From NCBI RefSeq assembly GCF_040436345.1, contig NC_133221.1, positions 23,074,665 through 23,138,664 of the forward strand: a stretch of 64,000 nt of DNA, in the 5' to 3' direction. The stretch comes from Pagrus major (lineage: Eukaryota > Chordata > Actinopteri > Spariformes > Sparidae). The translations under genes were made by a program, and so were the position numbers. Under the pieces are notes generated by a model. That model was not told the origin of the DNA, searched no databases, and worked only from the letters and a program-made list of their open reading frames with translations. Shown piece by piece: positions 47,716 through 61,500 of this stretch; position 1 is the first letter of the stretch; each line of letters begins with the position of its first letter.

Positions 47716-50700
47716 CTGTGAAACAGAAGGACAGCAGAGACATCAAACCAGAGAAGAAGAAGAAGAACCAGAGAGAAGAGGAGAGAGATATCAAGTGGGA
47801 CAGAGAAAAATGCCAGCCTGATTTTTTAAAAATATGTGCCAGATTTTTCCTTTTTTTCTCCAGTGGCATGAAAGTCTCAGTTGAGGTTAACGAGGAGGAA
47901 GAGAACAGAACAGGACTGTGAAGATTTTGGCTGAAACTTTAGGTCAGCCTGCCACGATCTCAGAAATGTTATCAAACTCTTTTAAATCTGATGTCTTCAC
48001 TGTGCAGCATGTGGATTCACTCCATTATGTTAAACTTTACATACTGAATGTCTGATGGGCCTCTGGGGGTTAACGTAAGGCTTTCTGATATGCTTAAATG
48101 CATCTGTAACACCAACAAAGATTACTTTTGTGAATGGAATTATAAAAGAGTGACCTGGAAATACACTATAGGCCAGATGGAAACCAAGCTATCACTTTGA
48201 AAACCTCTCTCTGTTACGCAAAACCATCTCCATGTGAAATATATTCATGCAGTACAGGCTACATACTGTATATGAATGCATATGTATGCATGTATTCATG
48301 AATTTGCACATGCCTGCCTGCATGTGCGTTCTTCTTTGCACCGTTCCTTTGACCAACCTCACGCTCCTCTTAACAGCCACTCGCTTCCACCGTTGTATCC
48401 CCTTGTGTGTTAGCCAGTGACTGTATTTGTGTATGTTGTGTGTGTGTGAGTGCCCGTTCTCTCCCCATAAAAAAGCCTTTGCTCCTGTATTTCATGGACC
48501 AGTGCCACGTCTTTGTTCTTTGTTAGATTTCTCCTATGGGAGCAGAGGCATAAAGTCACGCACCCAACTAAATACTAAAACAGAGCAGGCAGAAACAAAA
48601 GCACACTTGCTGAACAATATGCAGGCATGCATGCAAGGCAGCAAGGGCGTATGTTCGGCCGAAAGTAATTTGCCTTCCGACAGAGATTGATGGTGTGCTC
48701 TGGGATGAGCAGTATGAAAAAAAATACATCAAAAATACATTTAAATACACCAAGATATCATGAAAAAACACCGATCTCACCATCCCCCGAACATCTGACC
48801 TTGTGCAATCAATTTGCAGTCCAGCTCAGTAGGGACCAATGAACCAATCTATAAACCACATTTTAATTATTGGTCATTAAAATTACTTTAATACATCATT
48901 CCCAAACTCCAGGCTGCTCAGTGAAATCAGTAATTTTCCTAACCCCAGTGTCTTAAGAAATGTGATGCTTAATTTTTTTTATCCATACAAACAAATGACT
49001 ATTTATAATGTGAAAGTGGTCGCTCATAGTGACAAACCCTCAGAGGATGATCACCTGACTCTGCAGCTCCCCTCAGCTCTGTTTTTTTTTTTTAAAAACA
49101 GCTGGCACACACAGTTAGCGACTAGCTGGTGAACGTAGTGCTGCTGCAGAGACCAAAAAACAGAGATTTAATTCATTATAAACTTAAATGAATGCTGTGA
49201 TGTTGCTGTTTCCACCCAATGTGTAAACTGGCAAGAACACCTTCTCCTTTTCAATTTTATGAGATGTCAGTAAGTCGGTTTATATTGTTTTGGGCAAAAA
49301 ATGATGATTATGAATCTGCCTCTGGATAGCATTTTCTCCTCAGTTACAGATCACAATGTGAATGGGAACTAGTTCTTAGCGCATACCAAACATAATAATG
49401 GCTTTAAAGGTGCAAAATGTAAGAACTGGCCAGCTGTTGAAGTCATACTCAGAACAAATAGGGGAAGCATCCCCCTAGTAACCGCTAACTGTAGCTGCTG
49501 TGAGCTAGTTAGCTTGGTAAGCTGTGCATGTAGTGGTCCAAACTGGGGGCTTGGAACAATAAAGGACTGTTGGTGTTTACACCTTTAGCACAGGAGCCTT
49601 GGACTGACATGGGCGAGCTGGTTAGCATGCTAACTTCAGTAGATGTCTCCGCAACACAATACATAGACATCATAATGTAAAAGCTGTTATTTCTTCTTGT
49701 GCTCATAATTTTAGTTCATTTTTACAATGATTTCAACCAAAATTCTTACATATTACACCTTTATTCCTGCAGTATATTCATTTTCAATCTCCTTCTGTGA
49801 ATTTACCTCCTCCTGAGAAAGTTTTTGGTGGGCATCTCCAACAGTTAGACGTGACAGGCATCTGTTTCTATTTATTTATAAAGCCCTTAATGGCAAAAAG
49901 CCATTAAGGGCTTTATAAATAAATAGAAATGGCAACAAGCCATTAAGGTCCCATTCAAGGGACCGGCTAATGCTCCAAGTCCTGTGTGCCAACACTAAAT
50001 TTGGGAAAACTGCTTTTAGGTTTTGTGCTGCACATTAAAACTTCACAATTGTATCTATATGTTTTTTACACTGTGTCCGGCTGTTGTTTGTCTTCTTGTT
50101 AATTGTCTTTGTGTGTATTTATCCAGTTTTAAGGGTATTAGTATAAGTATTGAGGTCATCACTTAAATAAATGTGCAACTTGTCAGACACTTTATGATGA
50201 CGTGTTTGTTTGAGTGCACGTGTGAGTGCTCGTACAGTATATTACCTTATCTGGGCTCTGTGGGCTGGAGGACTGACAGTACAAAACAGCGTCATGGATG
50301 GTGGAGAAGAGACAGGACTTTGTCACTTTGTCATTAAAGAAACCTCCAGACTGCAGGTTGTCCACCACACCAGCTGGACAGAGAGAGACAAAGAGAAGGA
50401 ATAATGGATATGCAGGCAGGGCTGTGTATGAAAAAGGAGAAATAAAATAGACCGAAAGTAATAAAAAATGTTTTTAAAAAAGCGTGAGAAGAGGATGGGA
50501 GGAGTAGTCCTTGTATTAATTGAACCTCGTTATAATTCCTAGCTATATAAATATTCTTTGCGGTTCATTTGTGAGGCCAAACACTCTCCATAAACTCTTT
50601 AACTCATTACAGGCTACCAACCCAGATCAGGCTAATTAGAGCTGCAGATGACGCCTAGCTTTGCGGTTGTACCATTTTTCTTTCCCTGGAGACCCACATT

Positions 50701-53700
50701 TCAGCCCATCCAGCAAGCCAGACCTACATTTGTGTGCTGGTATGTAAAAAATAAACACAGGGAGTAAATGCTTTATTGAAGTAAAAACACAACCAGCCCA
50801 TCATATTTATGTTTTTTCTGTCCTTATGAATCATTATAATCTTCGCACGACTCGCTAATGCATATCAGACCAAACACAGAAAAGCTGGAAGACATACCAG
50901 CTATTGACCGAACGACTTCCTTCCCAGAAACATTACAACAACATCAGAAAACAGCTAAAACAACATCCAATGTTGTTGAATGAATTCAAATTGTGTGTGG
51001 CTGAGCGGGTCTGGAACGTGAATGTAAAAATACATCGATGTGTGTGTGTTACAGTATGTGGGACTAAATATACCAGTGGGATTTTGGAATAGGCCTATTT
51101 CTGTCAGGGGTTCACTAACTCACTTACTTTCGAGAATCAACGCACAGATAGAATGAAATTCATTGTCTTTATAACACTGATACACACAGAAAGCAGGTCT
51201 TGGTCATACAACAAGATGTAAACAAACCATAGTTGCGCTGGTGTTGAGATTTTTAACTTTTCCCCTGAATTTTATTGTTAAAAAGTTGTTTCAAAATCTC
51301 CTCTTCCAAAATCCACACTGTTCTCTGGCTAAAATCGTGTTTTATTATGTTCTAGTGATTGAGAGGGACTCACTTTGGCAGCCAGCGAGAACCACCTCCA
51401 CACCAATTTCTCCATAGTCTCCCCGGATCTGAAGCAGACACAGACGCACAGAGCAAAGGTTAGACTAGGGATCATTTCATTAGCCTGACAATTCAATTTA
51501 CAGTAATTGAATGCCTGAGGAGCTAAATCAAAGGGGGAGGGAAGGATTAAAAGAGGATAAGCACCAGTTGTTGTCAGAAGAGAGGCAAGAGAAAGGCAGA
51601 GTTGGATAAACAGGAAGAAATTTACTCAGGAAAGATAAAAAGGATCAGAATCATTCATCTTGTGTTGGCTTTATCCTCCCAGGGCTTGTTCATTATCTAA
51701 TTTTTGGAGAAATATCATCATTAGCTATCAATTGTCTGATCATTTTGTTCTTTAAAAGATGTGTTTGGATCCAGTTTAGATGACAAGAATGTAGAAATTC
51801 TTCATTGTGATCTGTTGATTTTGTCAAAATATTGACACACTATATATATATACAGTATATATATACATATAAATATATATATAATATATATGCGCACAAT
51901 ATATAACACACACATGTAGTTTTGTAATTCATATACAAATGCATGTGTGCAAATGTAAACGGTGATTGAGTATTCCAGTTTCTCTCTTTTAACGTGTGTG
52001 TTACATGTGTAAATGTGATATTCATACTCGGCGTAGCGTCTTGACTCCCACAGTATCCAGGAAGTTGACGGGGCTGAGGTCGAGGACGATGGCTCTGGGC
52101 AGAGAGGGGTCGGGCTCAGCATCCATCTCAATGACGGCGATGTCCTTCTGCACCTCCATCTCTGGCTCCCCCTCCTGTACAGGAGGAGACACGACACGAT
52201 GCGAAGAGACTCATGAGAGGTTAATCAAAATCCAATAATTTGCCTGAGACGATCAATCACAATCAAAAGTTATTGCAGAACGGAAAAATCAAAGGTTTGC
52301 AGGACAGCTTTAATGCTTCTATGTTTATATTTCTATTAAACGGACTAAAAAGTGCTTGTGTAAGAAGATAGTGATTTAAACAAGCTCAGCAAAAAAAATC
52401 TAACACAGATGAAACAAAAACATCCTTCTGCATCATTTATAGTAAATATCACGTCTCTGCTCAAGCTCACCATGTGCACTGCATTCTTCTTGGCAGCTTT
52501 CTTTGCAATCTTCTTCTCGTGCCTCTTCCTTTTGGCCTCCAGTTTCTTCTTCGCTGACAGGATCTTGGTAATGTCAATGCCAGACTAAAAGAAACAGAAA
52601 AAGACAATCAAACATGGTAACAGTGAAGTTCACATCATTTCATAGAGCCAGTCAAGTCTAGCTTCCTCCGGAGGTATTCATTATGACTGCAGTACACCAC
52701 TGTTTGGCCTTTTTATTCTTCTGCTCATCTATTCCAGATGTAAATGGCACCAGCTCTCTAGAGTAGTAGAGAGTCGAGTACTTCTTATAGTATCTTGATT
52801 GTTTTCAGTATTTTGCTCCCAAAGATATTTCAACCAACATTCTGGTTATGTTGACATAAAGTTATTGTTTTGTTTAAGTAGTCCATCAGAGGATGGTCAG
52901 TTGTATTCTTCCATTATGTAAACGTTTGAAAGAAATGAGCATGCAATTTTAACTAGAGACCATCTTATGAAGGGATCACACCCGTGGCGACGCCCGTCGA
53001 CATGTTGACGTTCCAACTAATACTCAGTGGTCAATACAATATTATTACATGAGTACTCAGTACTCATGGGTTGGACCACACCCATCTTCTAACTCTGCCT
53101 TGATTTTGAATCTGTCCACCGAAACACCAGGCAATATACTCTGTGTTAGTTCCTGCTACCAGAGGTGTCGTCCAGGAACACATTTTGCCATGACAACATA
53201 CATGCACACACAGACTCGCAAGGTTTAAACATTCCCAGCTGATGCTGTTGCAAAAGGTTAAAGAGTAGTAATGAAAACAACCTGTAAGAAGGAAGTGTTC
53301 TCAAATTTGCATTAAAGATTCTAAGAAAAAGAAGAAAACATGACAAATGTTACACAAACCACTACTGTGTTACTACAGGGGCTGACAGACAGCAACAAAA
53401 CAGGTTGCAGATCAGGTCACTAGCTGTGATAGAACACAAAAGCACAAAGGTTTATCTCAGCCAGCGTAGCCAGTTCAGTCAGTCGCAACTCGCAAGGCAG
53501 GTGTGGCAGGTAGCCATGAGAAGGAATGATGACACGCTTACTGAACGATACAATCATAGGACATGGCAGGAAAACCAGTCTTATGTGTTTAGGAATGTTC
53601 TTGTATAGAGTAAACGTGAAATGAACAATGGGAGTTTGTTTCCCTACATCCAACATATAAAGGGCACAACTTAAGTGACTCAGACTCTAAGAGCGAGTCT

Positions 53701-55280
53701 AAAGAAATGCCTCCAGAAAATGAAAGAACACACTTCAGAGATCAGAGCAGGTTAACAGCTGATATTTTTATCGACACATTGTCTGTTGTTGTTGTACAAC
53801 TGAAATCGAGGGACAAAATCAGTGGTTAACCTACTCTCTTCATTCTTTGAAGGTATTTCTTTGGCAGAAGTCATTCAACATAGATTTGTTGGGTTTTAGT
53901 GTTTTTCTCCATGCATCTCCCATAGACTTCAATACAGGTGACACCACTGGCACCAAAGCAAGATTTGGTAACATAATGACCCCTCCTTCTTTTTTAGGTT
54001 TCTTGAAAGCAACCAGGAAATGAAAATGTTAAGAAAAAACTGTCAGGGTCATCTGTCCCTTACAGTCAATCAGATTTTCATTGTCAGGTTTTGAGATTTG
54101 TTTTTCCATGAATAAAAAACCTGCCTGGCAAATGCAAAGTATATCGGACTTTGATAACAGCCCTTAAAGCCTTACTATTCTCTGAATCTAATTTTGAGCA
54201 TTAGCACGTGTAGGGCATGTAGGGCACGTTAACTCATCATGACGATGTCACACTATGATATGAAAAAGAGAATTTAAGCAAAAACAATGTCTGATTTGCC
54301 TCAAAAAACTTTCCTTGCTACACTAGTGGATCAGATTACAGCCGTAGCATCCCCTTACACAAGCAGTAAGTGATCAACACTCCTCACTGCGTCAAGGAGA
54401 GAATCCCCCAATCTGTCCCCTTGTCTGAAATAAAAAAATGACCAGAATTCATCTGGTGGCTATTTCTCACCTTGTAAACAAACGTAAAGCATCTGCCAGT
54501 CAACACCGGCTCTATGAAAGCTTCTTTGCGTGTCAAAGATTAAAAAGAAAAGAGCGACCCAGTGGCTTTGACACCCTGACATTTTAATGAATGAGACGTC
54601 CCATTATCTCCCTCTCTTATTCAATCTCTGCTCCTCACCCTCCCTCCACTCTTCCTCCTCTTTTGTCATCTTCTTTCTACCTTCCCTCAATCTGTCTTCC
54701 CATTTGCCCCAAAGAGACGTGACAGAAGAAGAGGAGGAAGTAAGGGGGGTGAGAGAAGGGAGGAGGGGAGGCAGTTTGAACAAAAGTTTGCCAGAAGAAA
54801 AGAAAGGAGAAAAAGGTGGGATGACATTTTCAACAATGTCTGTCACGGTCGTGATGTGTGATTTGGAGAAATGTGGGGCCAGTTATTAGTATGTCAGAAA
54901 TAATGTTTGTGAGAGAGGAGTTAATTGCACGGAAACTGTGACAAGGAGGATTGTTGTTACTTTTTCTGTGAGTGTGTGTGTGTGTGTGTGTGTAGCTGTG
55001 GTTTGTTTATCTTTATGTTCATGAAAATCTTGGCTTATGTGTCCATCATGGTGTGTTTATATGTATGATACTGCTCTTTTGGGGGGGGGGCGTCGTCCAC
55101 AGGAATACATTAAAAGTGTGTGTTTGAGTCCTGCCACGAATTTAACTTTTAGACTCTGAGCAAGAGGACATTAGATATATTTAGTCAGTCCTCACTTCAT
55201 GAAAGCTAATTGAGGGTTAGGCCTTGGTTTTAGGTTTCAGCTAAATTAAAGAAAGGTTAAATAAGTGTGTGTGTGTGTGT

Positions 55281-55318
<38 letters not shown>

Positions 55319-58300
55319 TCACCTTCTTTCCAAGGGCATCTTGGTACATCTCAGCATTGGCAAAGTAGAGAGTTGCAGAGGAACGGAATATCAAAACCCC
55401 TGGCACCGGCCTCACCTAAAATCAAGCGATCAGTTAATCAATTAAACACACAAATAGATCACTGCATTTCCAATAAATGAGTTACTAACTGGGCTAACAG
55501 GTTTTCATGATATTCAGCACTAAATGAAGGTGAACAGGAGGCAAATACTGACTCTGCATATGTGTGACTGCAACCTTAGGCATGAGGAGTGAGGTTGGTG
55601 AGGGTTAGCCAATCAGAGGGAGAGAAGAGCATACTACAGTACTGGTCATTGAGGTTGTGTCCGAATTCACTCACTCATTCACTCCTCCCTACTCATCACC
55701 TAGGGAGTTCACTTTTGGACACCACTTGGATAATTTCTTTCCCACCAGCGCAATGCATGATGGTATATAATGCTTGGTTAGTGACCATCAGTTGTACATT
55801 ACTTTTCATGATGCATTGTGGGACACTTTGAGTCAACTATACAGGGTTTAATACATTTCACTATATATTCAGACAGCCCTACACAATGGCAATCTCAGTA
55901 TATAGTGAGTCGCTAGTGATGTCGGACACAGCCTGTGTGATACATACAGACACGTAGCTTCCACGACACCAAGAACGAGACCACCATGCTAGAGACTCTG
56001 TGAGGCTGTACTTAAATCAGTGGTGCTTTAAGGCTTATTGCAATTTCATGGCAATTCATCTAGTAGTTGTTGACAGATGAACAGACCATCACTGCCATCA
56101 CTAGAGCCCCAACACTCAAATGGCTTAAAAGTGTACATCCTATTTAACAGGATCAAGCATCCTACTGTTTTTGTTTGGCTGACTTAAAAACAAATTGTAT
56201 GTGATTAGCAGCTCAGATAGTTAAAGAAGGACAATAGGAGTAGCGAAGTTTAAAGTTTAGATAAAAGAAGTTCAATAATAGCATTGTATATTGTTTTAAT
56301 ATGGAATGCAGGTGAGAGGTTGAGTGTTGGTTGGGAGGCTGTGCAGTGCCGTCTGATTGAACACTGAGCATCACATAACTCCCATTAACACCTCGTTGGG
56401 AGGCTGTGCAGTGCCGTCTGATTGAACACTGAGCATCACATAACTCCCATTAACACCTCTATATTTGACTCTTGGCAGGGACGAAAGGGGAGCAGGTGTA
56501 CTTTATAACCTGCTCACCTCAAAGAGCCTTCAGGCGGTCTTAGATATTAGACATTTAGCATTTATCATAGTGCTTTCAGGTTACACAAATATAATATGCC
56601 ATACCTGATTGTAGTCCTCCAGTGGCCTGTAGATGTCAGTGTCTGGGATCTGCCCCAGTAGAGAGTATTTTGGTCTGGAATACACACAAAACAAAGAATT
56701 GAATGAACAATTAGTAATACTTTGTATTTAGGTGTGGTCTGAAAGAGCAGGCTTGACTTAATTGTTGTTTTGGGCGTTGTGATTGATGGCTTATATTAAC
56801 ACACACTCCCACTAAACACGTGTGTGTTTATTGGTGTATAATTATGGGTGTGTGGGCCCCAGGGCAATGCATTCCTACAGCTGTGTCCTGAAGATGACAG
56901 TGAGCATGGAGAAACCGATGGAAGCAGCCAGTCCCAGGTCAGGGTTTAACAGCACAGTGAGGATGAAGGTGACCACCCAGACCAGCTGGAGATAAAGAGA
57001 AAGAGAGTATGATGAGTAATATAGAAATGGGTAGTAAAAAAGGACAAGTCTTGCGACCATTAGCTGGAGCTGGAGCTCATTACACATGAGAAGCACTATG
57101 TGGAAATCAGCTTAAATAGGCTACAACTTTGCTATTCTTGCTAGATGCTTCAGTAATGGAGAAAAATATGAGTTGGACTTGATTGTAGCACCACAGGACA
57201 TGGCCATGTTGTTCCTCAATGTAGCTCATCAGTTTATCAGGCTCAGGTACAGTATATTTCATCAGCTATATGGACTTACATTATAATGAACTCACACTTG
57301 GCAGAATAAGAAGCACATAGAAAGAGTATTCTCTGACTATTTATTTGGTTTCAAGATGTTTATCCCCGTTGCTAGCCTTGTTATTGCTATTTTCCTGTGT
57401 AATATAATTTCAACAATTTGTCAACAAGTGAGACCAGACAAAGCAAACACACAGGGAATGGCTTATTTCTGATTAGTTGATTATAATATTCGATTTTTAT
57501 TTATTTTAAAAGAGTCAGTGTCTTGGCACTGGTTTGGACAGTTCTGTGGTTCTTTTCAAGTGAGATGATGTGCGATCAAGTGAGATCAATTGCTTGTTAG
57601 CAATTTTTCATGCAGGCTTATATTTAGGATACAGTTACATGCTAACATTTACCTATCATGCTAACATTTGTAATTTACAGGAGAAAACCACAATATGTTA
57701 GCAATAATCTCGAAGAATAGAGTAGCCTAGCTAAGGGAGGCTGACTGGGAATGATAGTAAGTTTTAGGGGCATCCTGTGCTGGAGATTTTCTCTTAAAGA
57801 ACATTATTGTTGCCTGAACAGATGTTAGCTTGTGAAGCACAGTGATTTAAAAATGATCTAAAAAGAAAAACATCCACATAAACGCAACCTGTTTGCAAAA
57901 TATTAATAAATCTATTTTTCCAAAACATGAATCATTTCCATGTCTACTTTTTAGCACACTCACCATGTCTACTTTGTTGCTCTTCCACAGTGCAGGGATG
58001 TCCATGAATTGCTTCATCATGCCATGGAGGTTGACAAAGATGATGGCGGCCAGCACTGCCTACACAGTGAGTCAAATATAATACAGTTTATATAGAGAGA
58101 CTATATAGAGACTCCAGTTATGAGGCCTAAAAAGAGAAGGGGAAGGTTTGTTTGAGAAACACCTCTTATGGGGCTTTTGGAAGTTTTATGCACTCTGGGT
58201 TAAATCGTCATAACTCTGCTTTACAGACTCTATGCTCCCATAGGCTGAATGCCTTTAGATATATAAATGTGGTTAATTTATAACCCCTGATTTGTTAATT

Positions 58301-58488
58301 ATTTGTTTTTAAAAAGCCAGATATGAGTAGTTTTATTTTTCACTTTGGCTAAGAGCGAAGAAACGCTTATAATTGTGCAAATACTTTCACTCTCAGACTT
58401 GGACACATGTGCATGCTTATGCTTGTGCACAGATGTGAACACATGCCCCCCCCCCCCCCCCCAACGCACAAACACACACAAACACACA

Positions 58489-58554
<66 letters not shown>

Positions 58555-61500
58555 CTTCGGCAAATCTTCAAAGAGATATCCAATCCAGAGAGTGATGAAA
58601 AGGATAACTATTGCTGATAGAGCCCCAGCAACCTGCAGTGAAGAGAGAGGGAAGATAGAGGCATGATGAATAGAAATCAGGGGAGAGAGATCAGAGGAAG
58701 GGAGTTAAAGAAAAACTAGAGAAAAGATGAATGATGTAGTGGTTATTAGATGTGAATTGGTTCATGATTATGAGAGGAGTCAAGGCATCATCAGTTAAAG
58801 CCTCTCCACTCCTCTTCTCTGTAATGGGCTCTGAGCTGATTAATGGTGTTGTCAGACCAAATCGGTTTAGCCTTTCAGTGAATCTGTGTTTGTGTAGGTG
58901 GACGATTTGAGGGAAAATCGATTCCCTGAGTGTTTTTTAATGATGCCACTTTTCACAGTACCATTAATTATGACCAGCTTTACAATCCGTTTAACCTTTA
59001 AGTCTGCCCAGGTTTGTGACTACAGGCTGAGGGAAGTGTCGGGATGAAAATTCTGATCTGAAAAAACTGTCTCATGAAAAATCTTTATCATGTTCAAAAA
59101 ATGCCAAGAGTGAAAACCAATAAGCATTTTTTGAAATTATTTCAAAATGATTTTCAGTTGTGTGGGCTAAACACAGATGAAGCAACAAATATCATGCAAA
59201 CCAAATAAAGAGAATTATCCCAGCTAAAATTCATGTTTTGTTTAAGGAAGTGGTGGTTTTTTCATATTTTGCCTTTATGTTTATTTACTTCTTTGTTAGT
59301 TCTGTGTCCATTTATTGCACCATTTTGTGTGAGGGTCTCCCCAAAGATAGAGCAAGAGAGATGTTGATACTAGTGATCCCGCCTAAAGGTGTAATTTGTA
59401 GAATATGGACAGAATTGGAAGGTGGGTCCAAAAACATAGGGGGCAGCATATCACCAGAGTAACCGACAACTGCTGCTCTTTGCTAGCTCTCCTTGACTGT
59501 AGCTAGCGTCCATTAGCTGATTAGCTAATTATTTGTTAGCCTTGGAGCCAATGGCATCTAGACCTGGACCTTGGACACTGTACAGAGGCGATTTACAGCA
59601 GCTCTGACCAATAACATCTTACTCTGTGAATCGAGGACTTATTTTGACTCACTGAGAGGTAATGTGGAAAGACAAACCAAGACTGTTTGGCGAGTTTACT
59701 TAGTTTATGTTGAGCTTGAACGAAGTGTGTTTTACAATCAATTAACGAGTAAATTAAGTTTGTCTTAGTTTGATCAAATAGAGAAAAGCTGTACAGTTGT
59801 ATTCTTCTGTTTAGTAAGGAAAATAGAAGGAAGAGTATTTAATATTGACATTTTGTGAGTTTCTTTTGTTCATTTATTAGTTGGGGACTATTTGACTATT
59901 GCCTCTTGCCATTTAAAAGTGTCATTACGAGAAAGGAGAGGGCCAGGGCTAGCTGGTTATCATGCTAACTTCAGTAGACATCTCCTCAACACAATACATA
60001 CTTTGACATAATGTCAACACTGTTGTTTTATTCCCACTTTCTAAATGTTTTAAACTACAATTCTGGCCATATCTTACAAATTGTCCTTTAAAGGGTAAGC
60101 TCACTTACCTCAAGTATTACAGCGAGGTACTGCATGGATACTAAAGTAAAAGTGAAATATCTGACTCTTGTGATCTGCATTGCTCGATGATTTCTGAAAT
60201 CAAACTAAATTCTCTGTGCACTTTTGTCTTTAACTGCTTCCACAGAGACTGAAGTGTTTTGGTTTGTTCAAGGGCACTTCAGTAGAATAAGTTCCACTCA
60301 TACCAACCTGAGTCTTCCCTCCTGTGCTCTCCTGAACCATGGTGCGAGACATGGAGCAGCTGACGGTAAAACACTGGAAAATTCCTCCAACAGAGTTACT
60401 CAGACCCAGGGCGATTAGTTCCTAAACCAGGGAAAATACACCATTTCTATACCAGTTATTAAAAGATCAGTTCATCCATGGTCCCAACTATCACCCCCCT
60501 ACCTGGTTGCTGTCCACACTGTATCCATATTTCAGGGCAAAGATTCGTCCCAGTGAGATGGCGATGCCATAGCCAACCACAGCCAGCGCGAAGGCGTCCC
60601 CGATCACCTGACCAAACAGAGAGGCTTCTGGGAAAACAGGAGGCTGGAGACTGGACATGGATAGAGTAGAATACATCACCCATTAAGAATACTTAACTTT
60701 TTAAATGTGTCAGCACACATTTTTTGCTCCGTGTCTCTCTCACCCCGAGGGAATCAGTCCCACCACGTCCACTTTATATTTATTTTTCAAGTCAACTTGC
60801 CAGGAGACAACCGTCGCAATAACAACCTGGAGGAACAGATAACAGGAGATGTATTAGAGAATGTAGGAACTAAAATATTTTATAAGTGCATTTATGTATT
60901 TCTGTATACTTACACCCAGCAGCTCCACGGGTATAGGAATAGGTATTTTTTTACTCAAGTATGAATTGAGCTCCTTAGCGAGGATGAGACCGACTATAGC
61001 GACAATGCTCACCACAAGAGTACCGATGTTTGTCTTTGGAAGGAGGGAACAAATCTCCAGCACAGTCTGGAACAAAGGAATAAACATTTTAATGAGAAAT
61101 TGAGAATTTCAAAAGAATATGTGGAAGAGAACAACCGTATGCGACTGTTGCCGTGTTCTTTCTTACATATATCAATGAGAAGGGTCCACTGTATCTCTCA
61201 GGGTTGATGCCAAAGGTGTATTTGAGCTGGGACACAATGACGTGGATGGCAGCTCCTGTGGTGTAACCTCGGACCAGCGGATCAGACAGGTAGGTCACAA
61301 CAAAACCAAACTTGACTAGACCGAGCACAATCTGCATACACGAAGAATGAGAAACACAAGGAGGTTCACAAGGAGGGAGAACAAACAGGAACACAGTGGC
61401 CATGCACTCATAGCGATGTTTATATACAAATACTTTTACATTAGCCTGGACTGAAGGGGAGCCATACGTTTCTTGTATGTCAGAAATAACAGAAATACCA

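Larger units (their letters stand above)
47716..50245 (-). other. slc26a6: Last slc26a6 intron
   Basis: A 2.5-kb proposed intron. It holds a TA-flanked element (49407-49761), a degraded LINE-like fragment (49795-50060) and a perfect 30-bp hairpin (49865-49929). Confidence 0.5.
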
